64,000 bases of DNA from Streptomyces seoulensis (GCF_022846655.1 NZ_AP025667.1:409001-473000), one strand, 5' to 3'; counted from the stretch's first letter, positions 9,076 to 17,611 are shown. Notes: generated by a model not told the origin, from the letters alone. Translations and numbers: made by a program.

Positions 9076-9513
9076 TCAGCTCTCCGGGTCCACTGCCGTC
9101 AGCTTCACCGTGCCGTCCTCCGACACCGACCAGCCGGGGTTGTGGCAGACCTCCCAGCGGTGGCCGTCCGGATCGGCGAAGTAGGCGTGGTAGCCGCCGA
9201 AGGCCGCCCGCTGAGGCTCCTTGAGGACGCTCGCCCCGGCCTCGCGGGCGCGGGTCACGGCCGCGTCGACCTCGGCGGGGGAGCCCACGTTGTGGGCGAG
9301 GGTGAAGGGGGTTCCGGGGGTGGCGGGGGTGCCGGTGTCGGCGGCCAGGTCGGACAGCGGGAAGAGGGCCAGCGCGAGGCCCTTGCCGGCCTGGTAGAAC
9401 ACGATCTCGTCCAGGTCGAGCAGCGGGGTCCACCCGAGGCCCTCGCTGTAGAAGCGCCGGCTTTCCGCCAGGTCGCCGACGCCCAGGGTCACCATGCTGA
9501 CCTGCTGATCCAT
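9076..9513 (-). CDS. VOC-family protein (glyoxalase/bleomycin-resistance fold)
   Basis: This 145-aa protein consists of two beta-alpha-beta-beta-beta modules. The first begins SMVTLGVGDLAESRRFYSEG and the second contains YHAYFADPDGHRWEVCHNPG. The terminal E/H pattern fits a metal-binding vicinal-oxygen-chelate fold. These proteins are metal-dependent isomerases, dioxygenases or drug-binding resistance proteins. Residues for any one function are not conserved enough to choose. It is monocistronic in appearance and convergent with the Old Yellow Enzyme gene. Confidence 0.9.
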   Translation of the reverse strand: MDQQVSMVTLGVGDLAESRRFYSEGLGWTPLLDLDEIVFYQAGKGLALALFPLSDLAADTGTPATPGTPFTLAHNVGSPAEVDAAVTRAREAGASVLKEPQRAAFGGYHAYFADPDGHRWEVCHNPGWSVSEDGTVKLTAVDPES

Positions 9514-9544
9514 GCTGTCACGCCTCCGGTTCCGGGCTACCGGT

Positions 9545-10114
9545 CTACAGGTTGCCCATGGGTTCGATGTCGACCTGTGCGGGGGTGCCCCACACCCGTA
9601 GCACCTCGTAGTCCGTGAACTCGTGCACCAGGCGGTAGGCCATCGCGGGGCGCGAGCCCCGGCGCGCGGCGGCGAGGTACGCCTCCGCCTCGTGGCGGTC
9701 GCGGCGCGGGGTGCCGCAGAGCTGCCACTCGCGGCCGTTCCACGCCTCGGGCAGCCAGCGCTGCTGGGGCTGGGGGCGGTCGGCGCGGACGCCGTAGCGC
9801 GAGGGGGCGGTCGCGGGGGCCTCCGGGCCCCGGCCCTGGCCGCCGTACTCGGCGCGGCGGGCGGCCCTCCTGCGGGTCTCGCACAGCAGGCAGAGGTCCT
9901 GCGCGCTCTCGTCCACCGGGCCCTGCGGGTGCTCCGCGCAGCGGGTGGTGGGGGCGCCGGCCGAGACGCTCTCGTCCAGCAGGTCCAGCGCGCGGCGCAG
10001 ATCGGCCTTGACCTCGTGCAGCCGGGAGTCCGGGGTGTCGGCGTTCAGCGCGTCACCGTGCTCCCCGACGAGCCGGAGAGCACGGCCGAGCGCGGTGAGC
10101 TGGGCGTGGTTCAT
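9545..10114 (-). CDS. Hypothetical protein with Cys/His cluster, 189 aa
   Basis: I do not recognise the family. The N-terminal 50 residues are helical (LTALGRALRLVGEHG, then LRRALDLLDESV). A CAEH...CLLC spacing near residues 58-76 could bind zinc. The C-terminal third has the pattern of a small mixed alpha/beta domain (WNGREWQLCGTPRRDRHEA, MAYRLVHEFTDYEVLRVWG), as in viral-replication-like or conjugation-associated Streptomyces proteins, but this is only an impression. There is no signal peptide. Confidence 0.65.
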   Translation of the reverse strand: MNHAQLTALGRALRLVGEHGDALNADTPDSRLHEVKADLRRALDLLDESVSAGAPTTRCAEHPQGPVDESAQDLCLLCETRRRAARRAEYGGQGRGPEAPATAPSRYGVRADRPQPQQRWLPEAWNGREWQLCGTPRRDRHEAEAYLAAARRGSRPAMAYRLVHEFTDYEVLRVWGTPAQVDIEPMGNL

Positions 10115-10230
10115 GCGTCCAGCTTCTCACCCGCGCGAGTGCGGGCGGCCGGGCACGGAATGCGCGAGGATCGGTTCCGGGTCCGCTCGCGCGGTCCGCC
10201 GTACCGTTCGCCGACCCCGGAGGCCCGCCC

Positions 10231-10617
10231 ATGAGGATCAACCTGACCAGTCTTTTCGTGGACGACCAGGAGAAGGCGCTGGCCTTCTACACCGAGGTGC
10301 TGGGCTTCGTGAAGAAGGCCGACGTGCCGCTCGGCGAGTACCGGTGGCTGACCGTGGTCTCGCCCGAGCAGCCCGACGGCACCGAACTGCTGCTGGAGCC
10401 CGACGCCCACCCCGCGGCCAAGCCGTACACCTCCGCCCTGCACGGCGACGGCATCCCGGCCACCTCCTTCGCCGTGGACGACGTGCGCGCCGAGTACGAC
10501 CGGCTGCGCGGGCTCGGGGTGCGCTTCACCATGGAGCCGGTGGAGGCGGGCCCGGTGACCATCGCGGTGCTGGACGACACCTGCGGCAACCTCGTCCAGC
10601 TCGCCCAGTACGGCTAG
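10231..10617 (+). CDS. VOC-family protein
   Basis: This 128-aa vicinal-oxygen-chelate protein has DDQEKALAFYTEVLGFVKKA at the N-terminus and TIAVLDDTCGNLVQLAQY at the end. The second module carries the SFAVDDVRAEYDRL segment usual in this group. The ATG follows GGAGG. It is probably an unassigned small-molecule-binding enzyme. The stop overlaps the convergent secreted-protein gene by 4 bp. Confidence 0.9.
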   Translation: MRINLTSLFVDDQEKALAFYTEVLGFVKKADVPLGEYRWLTVVSPEQPDGTELLLEPDAHPAAKPYTSALHGDGIPATSFAVDDVRAEYDRLRGLGVRFTMEPVEAGPVTIAVLDDTCGNLVQLAQYG

Positions 10618-10835
10618 CGGTGGTGCAGCAGGCTGCCCTCCCCGCAGGCGGGGGCCTGCTCGGCCATGGGCAGCGGGGAGACCGCCTTGACCACCGGGGC
10701 CACGGTCAGGTCGGCCGCGCAGCGGGTGGTGCCCTCGGCCGTCCAGCGGCCGTCGTCCGCAGCGGCGTGGGCGGGGGCGGCCAGCGCGGCGGAGGACGCG
10801 GCGACGGCGAGCGTGGCGAACAGCAGCTTCTTCAT
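10614..10835 (-). CDS. Small secreted protein, 73 aa
   Basis: A clear Sec signal peptide (MKKLLFATLAVAASSAALAA, then PAHAAAD with an AHA cleavage site near residue 24) leaves a mature chain of about 48 residues. The mature chain has two cysteines (TRCAAD and PACGEG) that could form one disulfide. Small secreted proteins of this kind are common in Streptomyces, but I cannot place it in the chaplin or rodlin families. It sits just upstream of the PTS gene on the same strand, though with no sign of functional linkage. Confidence 0.75.
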   Translation of the reverse strand: MKKLLFATLAVAASSAALAAPAHAAADDGRWTAEGTTRCAADLTVAPVVKAVSPLPMAEQAPACGEGSLLHHR

Positions 10836-10865
10836 GTCAGGGGCAACGAGGAGGAGCGGCAGGCG

Positions 10866-12320
10866 TCACGATGCGGAAGTCCGTTCGGCCGGCGCGGGGG
10901 CCGTACCTCTCGGGAAGCCGAAGGCGAGCGTCGCCGCGAAGCCGGTCGCGTAGGCCGTCAGGAGGCCGCCGGCGTAGATGGCCAGGGCCGGTGCGGGGCC
11001 CTGGTTGCCGGTGAGGAGGGGGAAGAGGGCCCAGCCGGAGGGGCCGATGGCGGTCGCGCCGACCTTCTCGCCGAGCATCGCGAAGAAGCCGACGAACGCG
11101 CCGCCCGCCGCTCCGCCCACGCAGGCGGTGACGAAGGGGCGGCCGAGGGGGAGCGAGACGCCGTAGATCAGGGGTTCGCCCACGCCGAGCAGGCCCGCAG
11201 GGAGCGCCGAGCGGATCGTGGTGCGCAGGGTGGTGTCGTGGCGCAGGCGCACGTACACCGCGAGCGCGCCGCCGACCTGGCCCGCGCCCGCCATGGCCAG
11301 CAGGGGGAGCAGCACGGTGTAGCCCTGCTGCTCGATGAGGGTGGTGTGGATGGGGATCAGGGCCTGGTGCAGGCCCAGCATGACGAGGGGGAGGAACAGG
11401 CCGCCGAGGAGCAGGCCCGCGAACGCGCCGGTGGTGGTGAGCAGCCAGTTCGCGCCGGTGCCGATCGCGGTGGCGACGGCTCCGGCCGCGTACATCAGGC
11501 CGTACAGCGTGGCCAGGCCGGCGACGAGGACGGTCACGGTGGGGGTGAGCAGGACGTCCAGCGCGCCGGGCAGGCGGCCCCGGCACCACTTCTCGATCCG
11601 CGTGGCCAGCAGGGCGGCGGCGAGTGCGCCGAGGACGCCGCCCTGGCCGGGGGAGAGATGCACCCCGAACGCGGTCACCTTCGCCACGCCGGGATACACG
11701 ACGACCGCTGCCACGGCTCCGCCGAGGATCGGGGTCCCGCCGAACTCCTTCGCGGTCTGGTAGCCGACGAAGACCGCGATCAGGGCCATGAACCCGGAGG
11801 CGATGGCCGCCAGGGCGGGGGTGAGGCCGGGGAGCCAGCCGGCGTTCGTCAGCAGGCCGTTGACGCCCGCGATGATGCCGCAGCCGATGAGGGCGGGGAT
11901 GAGGGGGACGAAGACGTTGGCGACCCGGCGCAGTGCGGCCGCGACGGGGCCCTTCTCCGGTGCGGGGGAGCCCGCCTTCTCCGGTGAGGGGGTGGCGGGC
12001 GGGGCCTTCGTACCCTTGCCCGCTTCGACGGCGCCCGCTCCCGCGCGTACGCCCCCCGCGTGCGCCGCCGCGAGCTGCCGCTCCACCTCCGCCGTGACCT
12101 CACCGACCACCCCCGGCCCCAGGACGACCTGGAGGGACGCGCTGCCCGCGCCGATCACCCCGAGCACGCCGGGCAGCGCGCGCAGCGCCCCCTCGTCCAC
12201 CGCGGCCGGGTCGGTCACGGTGAGGCGGAGGCGGGTGAGGCAGTGGGTGACGTGGGTGATGTTGGCGGGGCCGCCCGTCAGGGCGAGGACGGCGGAGGCG
12301 GTGGCGGAGTCGTTGCGCAC
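10866..12320 (-). CDS. PTS EIIBC sugar transporter, probably for MurNAc/GlcNAc-type sugars
   Basis: GTG at 12320 (VRNDSATASAVLALTGG) is chosen; the frame stays open upstream only because it is antisense to murQ. The protein has about 484 aa. The EIIB domain carries the phospho-accepting Cys in THCLTRLRL near residue 28. A Pro/Ala linker follows, then an EIIC membrane domain with about ten helices and the GVGEPLIYGV loop. No EIIA domain is present, so a separate EIIA must supply phosphate. Location behind murQ and an RpiR regulator points to MurNAc uptake as MurNAc-6-P, as in MurP. A perfect inverted repeat lies just upstream. Confidence 0.88.
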   Translation of the reverse strand: MRNDSATASAVLALTGGPANITHVTHCLTRLRLTVTDPAAVDEGALRALPGVLGVIGAGSASLQVVLGPGVVGEVTAEVERQLAAAHAGGVRAGAGAVEAGKGTKAPPATPSPEKAGSPAPEKGPVAAALRRVANVFVPLIPALIGCGIIAGVNGLLTNAGWLPGLTPALAAIASGFMALIAVFVGYQTAKEFGGTPILGGAVAAVVVYPGVAKVTAFGVHLSPGQGGVLGALAAALLATRIEKWCRGRLPGALDVLLTPTVTVLVAGLATLYGLMYAAGAVATAIGTGANWLLTTTGAFAGLLLGGLFLPLVMLGLHQALIPIHTTLIEQQGYTVLLPLLAMAGAGQVGGALAVYVRLRHDTTLRTTIRSALPAGLLGVGEPLIYGVSLPLGRPFVTACVGGAAGGAFVGFFAMLGEKVGATAIGPSGWALFPLLTGNQGPAPALAIYAGGLLTAYATGFAATLAFGFPRGTAPAPAERTSAS

Positions 12321-12376
12321 CCCTTGAGCCTGCGCGCCGGGACGCCACCGCCGCCGGTGCGGCGCGCGGGACTCCT

Positions 12377-12415
12377 CCGTAAGGCGGGCGGCCGTACGCG
12401 TTGCCCGCCTTACGG
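12377..12415 (-). terminator. Perfect inverted repeat between murQ and the PTS gene (attenuator or terminator)
   Basis: CCGTAAGGCGGGC and GCCCGCCTTACGG are perfect 13-bp arms with a 13-nt loop. The murQ TAA stop is inside one arm, so ribosomes finishing murQ would melt it. It lies 56 nt before the PTS start. Partial termination or operon polarity control is likely. Confidence 0.7.
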
Positions 12416-13336
12416 GCGCGCGTTCGCCAGAGCCGTCCGCAGCCGGCCCTCGGACTCCTCCAGGAGCCGGGTGGCCTCGGGGCCGTCCACCCCGGCCAGG
12501 ATGATCAGGATGGCGGTCTTCACCTCGCCGTCCGCCTCGGTCAGCGCCCGCTCGATCTCCGCCTCCGCCGCGCCCGTCGCCTGTGCCACGATCCGCCGGG
12601 AGCGCGCCCGGAGCTTGGCGTTGGAGGCGCGGACGTCGACCATCAGGTTCCCGTACGTCTTGCCCAGCCGGATCATCGTGATCGTCGACAGCATGTTCAG
12701 GACCAGCTTCTGCGCCGTACCCGACTTGAGCCGGGTCGAGCCGGTGAGCAGCTCGGGGCCCACGACCACCTCGATGCCGTGCTCGGCGGCGGCCGCGAGG
12801 GCGCTGTCCGCGTTGCAGGACAGGCCCACCGTCAGGGCGCCTGCCGCGCGGGCGTGCTCGACGGCGCCGACCGCGTACGGCGTGCGCCCGGACGCGGAGA
12901 CGCCGACCACCGAGTCCTCGGGGGTCAGCTTCAGCGCGTCCAGGTCGGCGCGGGCCAGCTCGACGGAATCCTCCGCGCCCTCCACGGAGTTCACCATCGC
13001 CCCCGGCCCGCCCGCGATCAGCCCGACGACCTGGCCGGGGGCGGTGTTGAAGGTGGGCGGGCACTCGGAGGCGTCCAGCACGCCGAGGCGTCCGGCCGTG
13101 CCGGCACCGGCGTAGACGAGACGGCCGCCGCGGCCCATGCGGTCGGCGATGGCGTCCACGGCGGCGGCGATCTCGGGCAGCCGGGCCGCGACGGCGGCGG
13201 GGACGCCCGTGTCCTCGCCGTTCATCAGCCGGGCGATGTCCAGGGTGGGCAGTTGGTCGATCCCGGCCAGCTCCGGCCGGAACGCCTCGGTGGTCAGGGT
13301 GGCCAGCTCGCTCTGGAGGCGAAGTGAGTCGGTCAT
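12410..13336 (-). CDS. murQ: N-acetylmuramic acid 6-phosphate etherase
   Basis: This 308-aa SIS-fold lyase cleaves the D-lactyl ether of MurNAc-6-phosphate to give GlcNAc-6-phosphate and D-lactate in peptidoglycan recycling. Family signatures are visible: VYAGAGTAGRLGVLDASECP near residues 73-92, MVNSVEGAEDS with the likely catalytic Glu, VGVSASGRTPY, and GSTRLKSGTAQKLVLNM. A C-terminal UBA-like helical tail is present. It is downstream of the rpiR-family gene by 39 bp and upstream of the PTS transporter, forming a MurNAc utilisation operon. Its stop codon is inside a 13-bp perfect inverted repeat. Confidence 0.97.
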   Translation of the reverse strand: MTDSLRLQSELATLTTEAFRPELAGIDQLPTLDIARLMNGEDTGVPAAVAARLPEIAAAVDAIADRMGRGGRLVYAGAGTAGRLGVLDASECPPTFNTAPGQVVGLIAGGPGAMVNSVEGAEDSVELARADLDALKLTPEDSVVGVSASGRTPYAVGAVEHARAAGALTVGLSCNADSALAAAAEHGIEVVVGPELLTGSTRLKSGTAQKLVLNMLSTITMIRLGKTYGNLMVDVRASNAKLRARSRRIVAQATGAAEAEIERALTEADGEVKTAILIILAGVDGPEATRLLEESEGRLRTALANARP

Positions 13337-13375
13337 CTGGTGCGGCTCTTTCCGGTCGGGTCCGAACGAGGAAAG

Positions 13376-14281
13376 CTAACGCGTGGTGCTCCGGTGCCGG
13401 TGGGCCAGCGCCTCGTAGGACGCGGCCAGGGCGGGGGCCGCGCTCTCGTACGTCCGCTGGGCCACGCCCACGAACAGGCAGTCCACGACGAGGAGTTGGC
13501 CCGTCCGGGAGGACATCGCGGCGGGGCGCAGCTCGCTCTCGCGGGAGGTGGCCGTGGTCAGTACGTGATCGGCGTACTGGGTGACCGGCGAGTCGGGGCG
13601 GCCGGTGATGGCGATGGTGGTCGCGCCGCGCTCGAAGGCGGCCCGCAGCGGTTCTATGACGTCGCCGGTCGAACCGGAGTGGGTGATGGCGATGGCCACG
13701 TCACCCGCGCGGAGCTGCACCGCGTTGGTCACCGCGAGGTGGGGATCGCCCGGCGCGTGCGCGACCAGCCCGATCCGCAGCAGCTTCTGGGTGAGGTCCT
13801 GCGCGACGAGGCCGGACGCACCGATGCCGTACACGTCGGTGCGGCGGGCGGCGGCCAGTGCGGTGACGGCCGCGCCGAGCTGGGCGGTGTCCAGTCCGGC
13901 CGCGGTGTCGGCGAGGGTCTGCTGCTCCTCGTAGGCGAGCTTGGTGACGACCTCGGAGAGCGGGTCGTCCACCGCGATGTCCGTGGTGATCGCGGGGGCG
14001 CTCCCGGACTCCTGGCGGGCGGCGAGCCCGGCGAGGGCGAGCCGCAGATCGCGGTAGCCGGGGTAACCGAGGATGCGGGCGGTGCGGACGACGGTGGCCT
14101 CGCTGGTGCCGGTCAGCTCCGCGAGCCCGGTGACCGTGAGGGCGGCGCAGCCGGCCGGGTCGCCCGCCACGGCCTCGGCCACGCGCTGCATGGACCGGGT
14201 CATGGACGGGGTGAGGGTGCGCACCTTGGCTGCGAGCGAGCCGCCGGGACTCCCGAAAGTTTCCTTCACGTCCTGGGTCAC
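13376..14281 (-). CDS. RpiR/MurR-family transcriptional regulator with SIS domain
   Basis: The GTG at 14281 (VTQDVKETFGSPGG) gives 301 aa. A GTG at 14269 with GGGG about 10 nt upstream is an alternative. The N-terminal helix-turn-helix spans about residues 20-95 (LAELTGTSEATVVRTARIL). The C-terminal SIS domain has IGASGLVAQDLTQKLLRIG and ITHSGSTGDVIEPL, and should bind a sugar phosphate, likely MurNAc-6-P. The regulator leads the murQ-PTS operon and is divergent from a small gene with 55 bp between. TGAAAGATATTTCC at 14285-14298 is a possible operator half-match. Confidence 0.92.
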   Translation of the reverse strand: MTQDVKETFGSPGGSLAAKVRTLTPSMTRSMQRVAEAVAGDPAGCAALTVTGLAELTGTSEATVVRTARILGYPGYRDLRLALAGLAARQESGSAPAITTDIAVDDPLSEVVTKLAYEEQQTLADTAAGLDTAQLGAAVTALAAARRTDVYGIGASGLVAQDLTQKLLRIGLVAHAPGDPHLAVTNAVQLRAGDVAIAITHSGSTGDVIEPLRAAFERGATTIAITGRPDSPVTQYADHVLTTATSRESELRPAAMSSRTGQLLVVDCLFVGVAQRTYESAAPALAASYEALAHRHRSTTR

Positions 14282-14336
14282 CCCTGAAAGATATTTCCGG
14301 TTCGGCAGGCGGGGCAAGAGTGCGCACAATGGAGGG

Positions 14337-14732
14337 ATGGACGACGCCACAGATCCCGTCAGCCCCCTTGAGCAGGCGTTGCACGCGGCCCGCGCGCTCG
14401 TGCTCGCCGACCTGATGGCGAGCGGGGTGGCCGAGGCGGACGTGGTCTCGCTGGTGGAGGAGTCGCTCACGCAGCGCCGCTGGTGGGTCGAGCAGTGGCC
14501 CGAGGGCGCCGACTTCGTCGCGGGGCTGGTCGCGCAGGACGTCCAGGACGCGCTGCTGGACCGGCAGGGCCGCTGGCCGCTGTGCCCGGCCTGCGGCACC
14601 GGCGACCCGCACGCCCTGGACGTGGAACCGGAGCTCGGCCCCGACCCGCACTGGGTCTGCCACGAGGCGGGCGTGGACGTCGCCGCCGTGGGCTCGCTCG
14701 CCAAGGCGCTGGACGGGAACACCCCCCGGTGA
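14337..14732 (+). CDS. Conserved hypothetical protein with CxxC knuckle, 131 aa
   Basis: The ATG at 14337 directly follows GGAGGG, with spacing shorter than ideal. The N-terminal two thirds are helical (LEQALHAARALVLADLMASG, then EADVVSLVEESL). A CPACGTGDPH zinc-knuckle-like turn near residue 83 is followed by a Trp-Cys-His cluster (WVCHEAG). I know no function. It is 13 bp upstream of the DUF4031 gene and presumably co-transcribed, and it is divergent from the rpiR-family gene. Confidence 0.75.
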   Translation: MDDATDPVSPLEQALHAARALVLADLMASGVAEADVVSLVEESLTQRRWWVEQWPEGADFVAGLVAQDVQDALLDRQGRWPLCPACGTGDPHALDVEPELGPDPHWVCHEAGVDVAAVGSLAKALDGNTPR

Positions 14733-14745
14733 CGGCCGGGTCCGC

Positions 14746-15006
14746 GTGACGGTCTACATCGACCCGCCCACCTGGCCCGGCCACGGCCGCATGTGGTCCC
14801 ACCTGGTCAGCGACGTGTCCTACGACGAACTGCACCTGTTCGCGGCGGCCCTCGGCGTGCCCCCGCGCGCGTTCGAGCGGGACCACTACGACATCCCGGC
14901 CCACCGCTACGCCGACGCGGTGGCGGCGGGCGCGGTGGAGGTGCGGAGCCGGGACGTGGTGCGGCTGCTGCACGCGGCGGGACTGCGCAGGCGGAAGGGT
15001 ACGTAG
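14746..15006 (+). CDS. DUF4031 domain protein
   Basis: This 86-aa protein starts at GTG (VTVYIDPPTWPGHGRMWSHL) and has the DUF4031 hallmarks: YIDPP, a W-G-HGR turn, SHLVSDVSYDELHLFA, and HYDIPAHRY. The conserved His/Asp residues suggest a small metal- or nucleic-acid-binding protein, but no function is established. It is second in a two-gene unit. Confidence 0.9.
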   Translation: MTVYIDPPTWPGHGRMWSHLVSDVSYDELHLFAAALGVPPRAFERDHYDIPAHRYADAVAAGAVEVRSRDVVRLLHAAGLRRRKGT

Positions 15007-15012
15007 CGGCGG

Positions 15013-16116
15013 TCAGCCGCCGTGCACGTACAGCCGCAGCCCGCTCGCCATGCCGTGTTCCTCGCGGGCCGCCTCTTCCTGTTCCGTCCCGGCGCGGTGG
15101 AAGCCGGCGCGGGCCAGGACGCGTTGGGAGGGGGCGTTGTCCGCCTCGACGGTGGCGACGACCGAGTGGACGTCGTCGCGGGCCAGGGCCCACTGTGTCA
15201 GCGCGCGGAGCGCCTCCGTGGCGTAGCCCTGGCCGCGTGCCTCGGGGACGAGGTCGTAGCCGATCTCCACGCGGCCCTCGGTGTCCGGGGTGCCGTGGAA
15301 ACCGATGCCGCCGACGGCGAGGCCGTCCTCGGCCCGGACCAGGGTGAAGACGCCGAAGTCGGGGCGGTGGACGCCCGCTTCGTACGCCTTGACCATGAAG
15401 CCGGCCGCCTCGCGGGTGCCCTCGTAGGGGGCGCCGCCGAGCCAGGTGAAGCCGCCGTCGCCGCCCAGGCGCAGATCGCGGGCGGCGGCCGGGCGCAGGC
15501 CGGTGAGGGTGAGGCGTTCGGCGGGGATGACGAGGTTGTTGTGCCAGCGCCAGGCGTCCACCGCCGGACGGCCCTCCAGCTCGCCCCGGCCGGTCGCCCA
15601 CAGCAGGGTCGGCCAGGCTTCCGGGCCCGGCTGGACGTGCGGGAAGAGCCAGGTCAGCACGGACTCGGCCAGCCCCTCGGCGGGGGTGTGGTCCAGGCCG
15701 AGGCCCTCCGCCATGTCATGGGTGTGCAGCAGCACCTCGGCCACGCCCATCGCGGCGAACCCCTCGCGGTCGGCGCTGCGGAACGGGTACGGGTGGAAGG
15801 CCCTGACCCGGGGATCGGCGGTGTCCACCGCCGCGGCGAGCAGGGCGCCGGTCGTCTCGATGACGTGCAGCAGTCCGTCGTTGCCGGTGCCGTCGTCCAG
15901 GCGCAGTTCGAAGGGGACGTAGGCGTCCCGCGCGCGTCCGGCCAGGTTGGCGGCGTAGGCGAGCAGGTCGTCCGCCACGTGCACGGCGGTGGCGTGGCAG
16001 TCCCAGTCCAGCCTGCCGGCCCGGACGGCGGACCAGTCGCGGTCCACCGCCGCGCGCAGCGTCGTCACGCAGCCGCGCACGGCCTCGGTCACCTGGTCCC
16101 CGCTCATCGCTCGCAT
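15013..16116 (-). CDS. DinB-like/maleylpyruvate-isomerase domain fused to GNAT acetyltransferase
   Basis: This 367-aa two-domain protein has, at residues 1 to about 195, a DinB/TIGR03083-like helical bundle. Candidate metal ligands are His47 (AVHVADDL) and the HTHDMAEG motif near residue 131, as in mycothiol-dependent enzymes. Residues about 205-360 are a GNAT N-acetyltransferase with the acetyl-CoA loop EARGQGYATEAL and a closing NAPSQRVLARAGFHRAG. The fusion would couple a thiol/metal-dependent domain to acyl transfer, for instance detoxification of mycothiol conjugates, but no substrate is known. The Met at residue 4 is another possible start. Confidence 0.85.
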   Translation of the reverse strand: MRAMSGDQVTEAVRGCVTTLRAAVDRDWSAVRAGRLDWDCHATAVHVADDLLAYAANLAGRARDAYVPFELRLDDGTGNDGLLHVIETTGALLAAAVDTADPRVRAFHPYPFRSADREGFAAMGVAEVLLHTHDMAEGLGLDHTPAEGLAESVLTWLFPHVQPGPEAWPTLLWATGRGELEGRPAVDAWRWHNNLVIPAERLTLTGLRPAAARDLRLGGDGGFTWLGGAPYEGTREAAGFMVKAYEAGVHRPDFGVFTLVRAEDGLAVGGIGFHGTPDTEGRVEIGYDLVPEARGQGYATEALRALTQWALARDDVHSVVATVEADNAPSQRVLARAGFHRAGTEQEEAAREEHGMASGLRLYVHGG

Positions 16117-16144
16117 GCGAGGAACCCTAGGGGTGAGCCCCGAC

Positions 16145-16798
16145 TCAGGGCGACAGCATTTCCAGCTCTCCGGCGAGGTTCCAGCGGGCCGTCGCCTCCC
16201 AGTGCTCCGACCCGTAAGGGGTGTGGAACAGCCTCGGCAGGTCGAGGAGTTGGCGCAGCACCGCCGAACGCCCTTCGTGGAAGGCGTCGTTCGGCACGAA
16301 GTGGTACTCCTCGCGGATCTCGGCCGTGTAGGCCGCGTACGCGGACGGCTCCGAGGCCAGGATCGCCAGGTCGGCGTCGCACAGCACCTGGCCGTCGCGG
16401 TCGTCCTCGGCCGGGTCGTGGCCGACGGTGAGCCGGACCAGCCGGGCCACCTCCGCGACCTTCGCCTGCGGCACCCCGGCCTCGGTCAGCGCCCGCTCGG
16501 CCAGCCGCGCCGACCGCTCCTCGTTCTCCGACCGCTCGGGCAGGTACACCGCGTCGTGGAACCAGGCCGCGAGCCGTACGAGGTCGGGGTCGTCGGCGTA
16601 CTCCGCCAGGGCGTCGACCCGGTCGAGGACCGCGGTGAGGTGGGCGAGCGTGTGATACCGGCGCTGCGGCTCCCGCCAGCGGGCGATCAGGTTGTCGGCG
16701 TACGGCGCCGGGTCCGGGCCCCCGCCCGGCGCGCGGGCGGCTTCGAGGGCGCGGGCGAAGCGGAGCCCGAGGTCTGCTGCGGTGTCTGCGTCGGCCAT
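16145..16798 (-). CDS. HD-domain metal-dependent phosphohydrolase
   Basis: ATG at 16798 gives 217 aa (MADADTAADLGLRFA). The HD signature is clear: HTLAHLTAVL for the first His, AAWFHDAVY for the HD pair near residue 80, and GHDPAEDDRDGQVLCDADLA for the distal Asp. The build matches the small YfbR-like/predicted metal-dependent HD hydrolases that act on nucleotides or phospho-metabolites. Much longer upstream in-frame sequence is antisense to cutC and was excluded. Confidence 0.88.
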   Translation of the reverse strand: MADADTAADLGLRFARALEAARAPGGGPDPAPYADNLIARWREPQRRYHTLAHLTAVLDRVDALAEYADDPDLVRLAAWFHDAVYLPERSENEERSARLAERALTEAGVPQAKVAEVARLVRLTVGHDPAEDDRDGQVLCDADLAILASEPSAYAAYTAEIREEYHFVPNDAFHEGRSAVLRQLLDLPRLFHTPYGSEHWEATARWNLAGELEMLSP

Positions 16799-16918
16799 GT
16801 GTCCATTGTTCCGGTGATCCGGGGGCGGGGCGTACCCTGGAATTGGACTAGACCTGTAGCCGCCGTCGTATGCCGGTCGTCCGGGTGACGATGCCGAACG
16901 CCGAGGAATTGGGGTGCC

Positions 16919-17611
16919 ATGAGCAAGCGTGCGGTCCTGGAGGTGATCGCCCTCGGGGTCGAGGACGCGGTCGCCGCCCAGGCGGGAGGCGCGGACCGGC
17001 TGGAACTGGTCACCGACATGGCGGCGGACGGGCTCAGCCCCGACCCCGCCGTGGTGGCCGCGATCCGGGCCGCCGTCACGATCGACCTGCGCGTGATGCT
17101 GCGGCTGTCGGACGGGTTCGCGGCGGGCGACCTCGACCGGCTGACCGGGGTGGCCGCCGGACTGCGGGCGGCGGGCGCCGACCAGTTCGTGCTGGGCTTC
17201 CTCGACCCGGCCGGGGACGTGGACCTGGCGGCGGTCGAGCGGGTCGTCGAGGCGCTGGACGGCTGCCCGTGGACCTTCCACCGCGCGATCGACCGCGCCG
17301 CCGACCGGGACGCGCTGCGCAAGCGGCTGTGCGGGCTGTCCGGCCTGGACACCTTCCTGACGGCAGGTTCGGCGGCGGGCGTGGACGAGGGCCTGACCAC
17401 GCTGACGGCCGAGGCCGCGCACACCGGGACGCCGGGGTACGAGCCCCGGATCATGGTCGGCGGCGGGCTGCGCCTCGAACACGTCCCCGCGCTGCGGTCG
17501 GCCGGCATCGACGCCTTCCACATCGGTGGCGCGGCCCGTCCGCAGGGGTGGACCGGGCCGGTGTGCGCCGAGGCGGTCGGGGTGTGGCGGGAGACGCTGG
17601 ACGGGGAGTAG
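16919..17611 (+). CDS. cutC: CutC-family protein
   Basis: This 230-aa TIM-barrel protein shows the CutC motifs: LEVIALGVEDAVAAQAGGAD, RLELVTDMAADGLSP, MLRLSDGF, DQFVLGFLD, TFHRAIDRAADR, and the C-terminal IMVGGGL...FHIGG. CutC was first linked to copper tolerance in E. coli, but its enzymatic role is unresolved and the copper link is disputed. No copper genes are nearby. Its promoter region (16799-16918) is shared with the divergent HD hydrolase gene. Confidence 0.95.
   Translation: MSKRAVLEVIALGVEDAVAAQAGGADRLELVTDMAADGLSPDPAVVAAIRAAVTIDLRVMLRLSDGFAAGDLDRLTGVAAGLRAAGADQFVLGFLDPAGDVDLAAVERVVEALDGCPWTFHRAIDRAADRDALRKRLCGLSGLDTFLTAGSAAGVDEGLTTLTAEAAHTGTPGYEPRIMVGGGLRLEHVPALRSAGIDAFHIGGAARPQGWTGPVCAEAVGVWRETLDGE

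Noticed and set aside
9945..11987. 680-residue plus-strand frame covering the VOC gene and the antisense of the PTS gene
   Set aside because: The real genes lie in other frames with conserved motifs; this one is Gly/Ala/Arg-rich filler.
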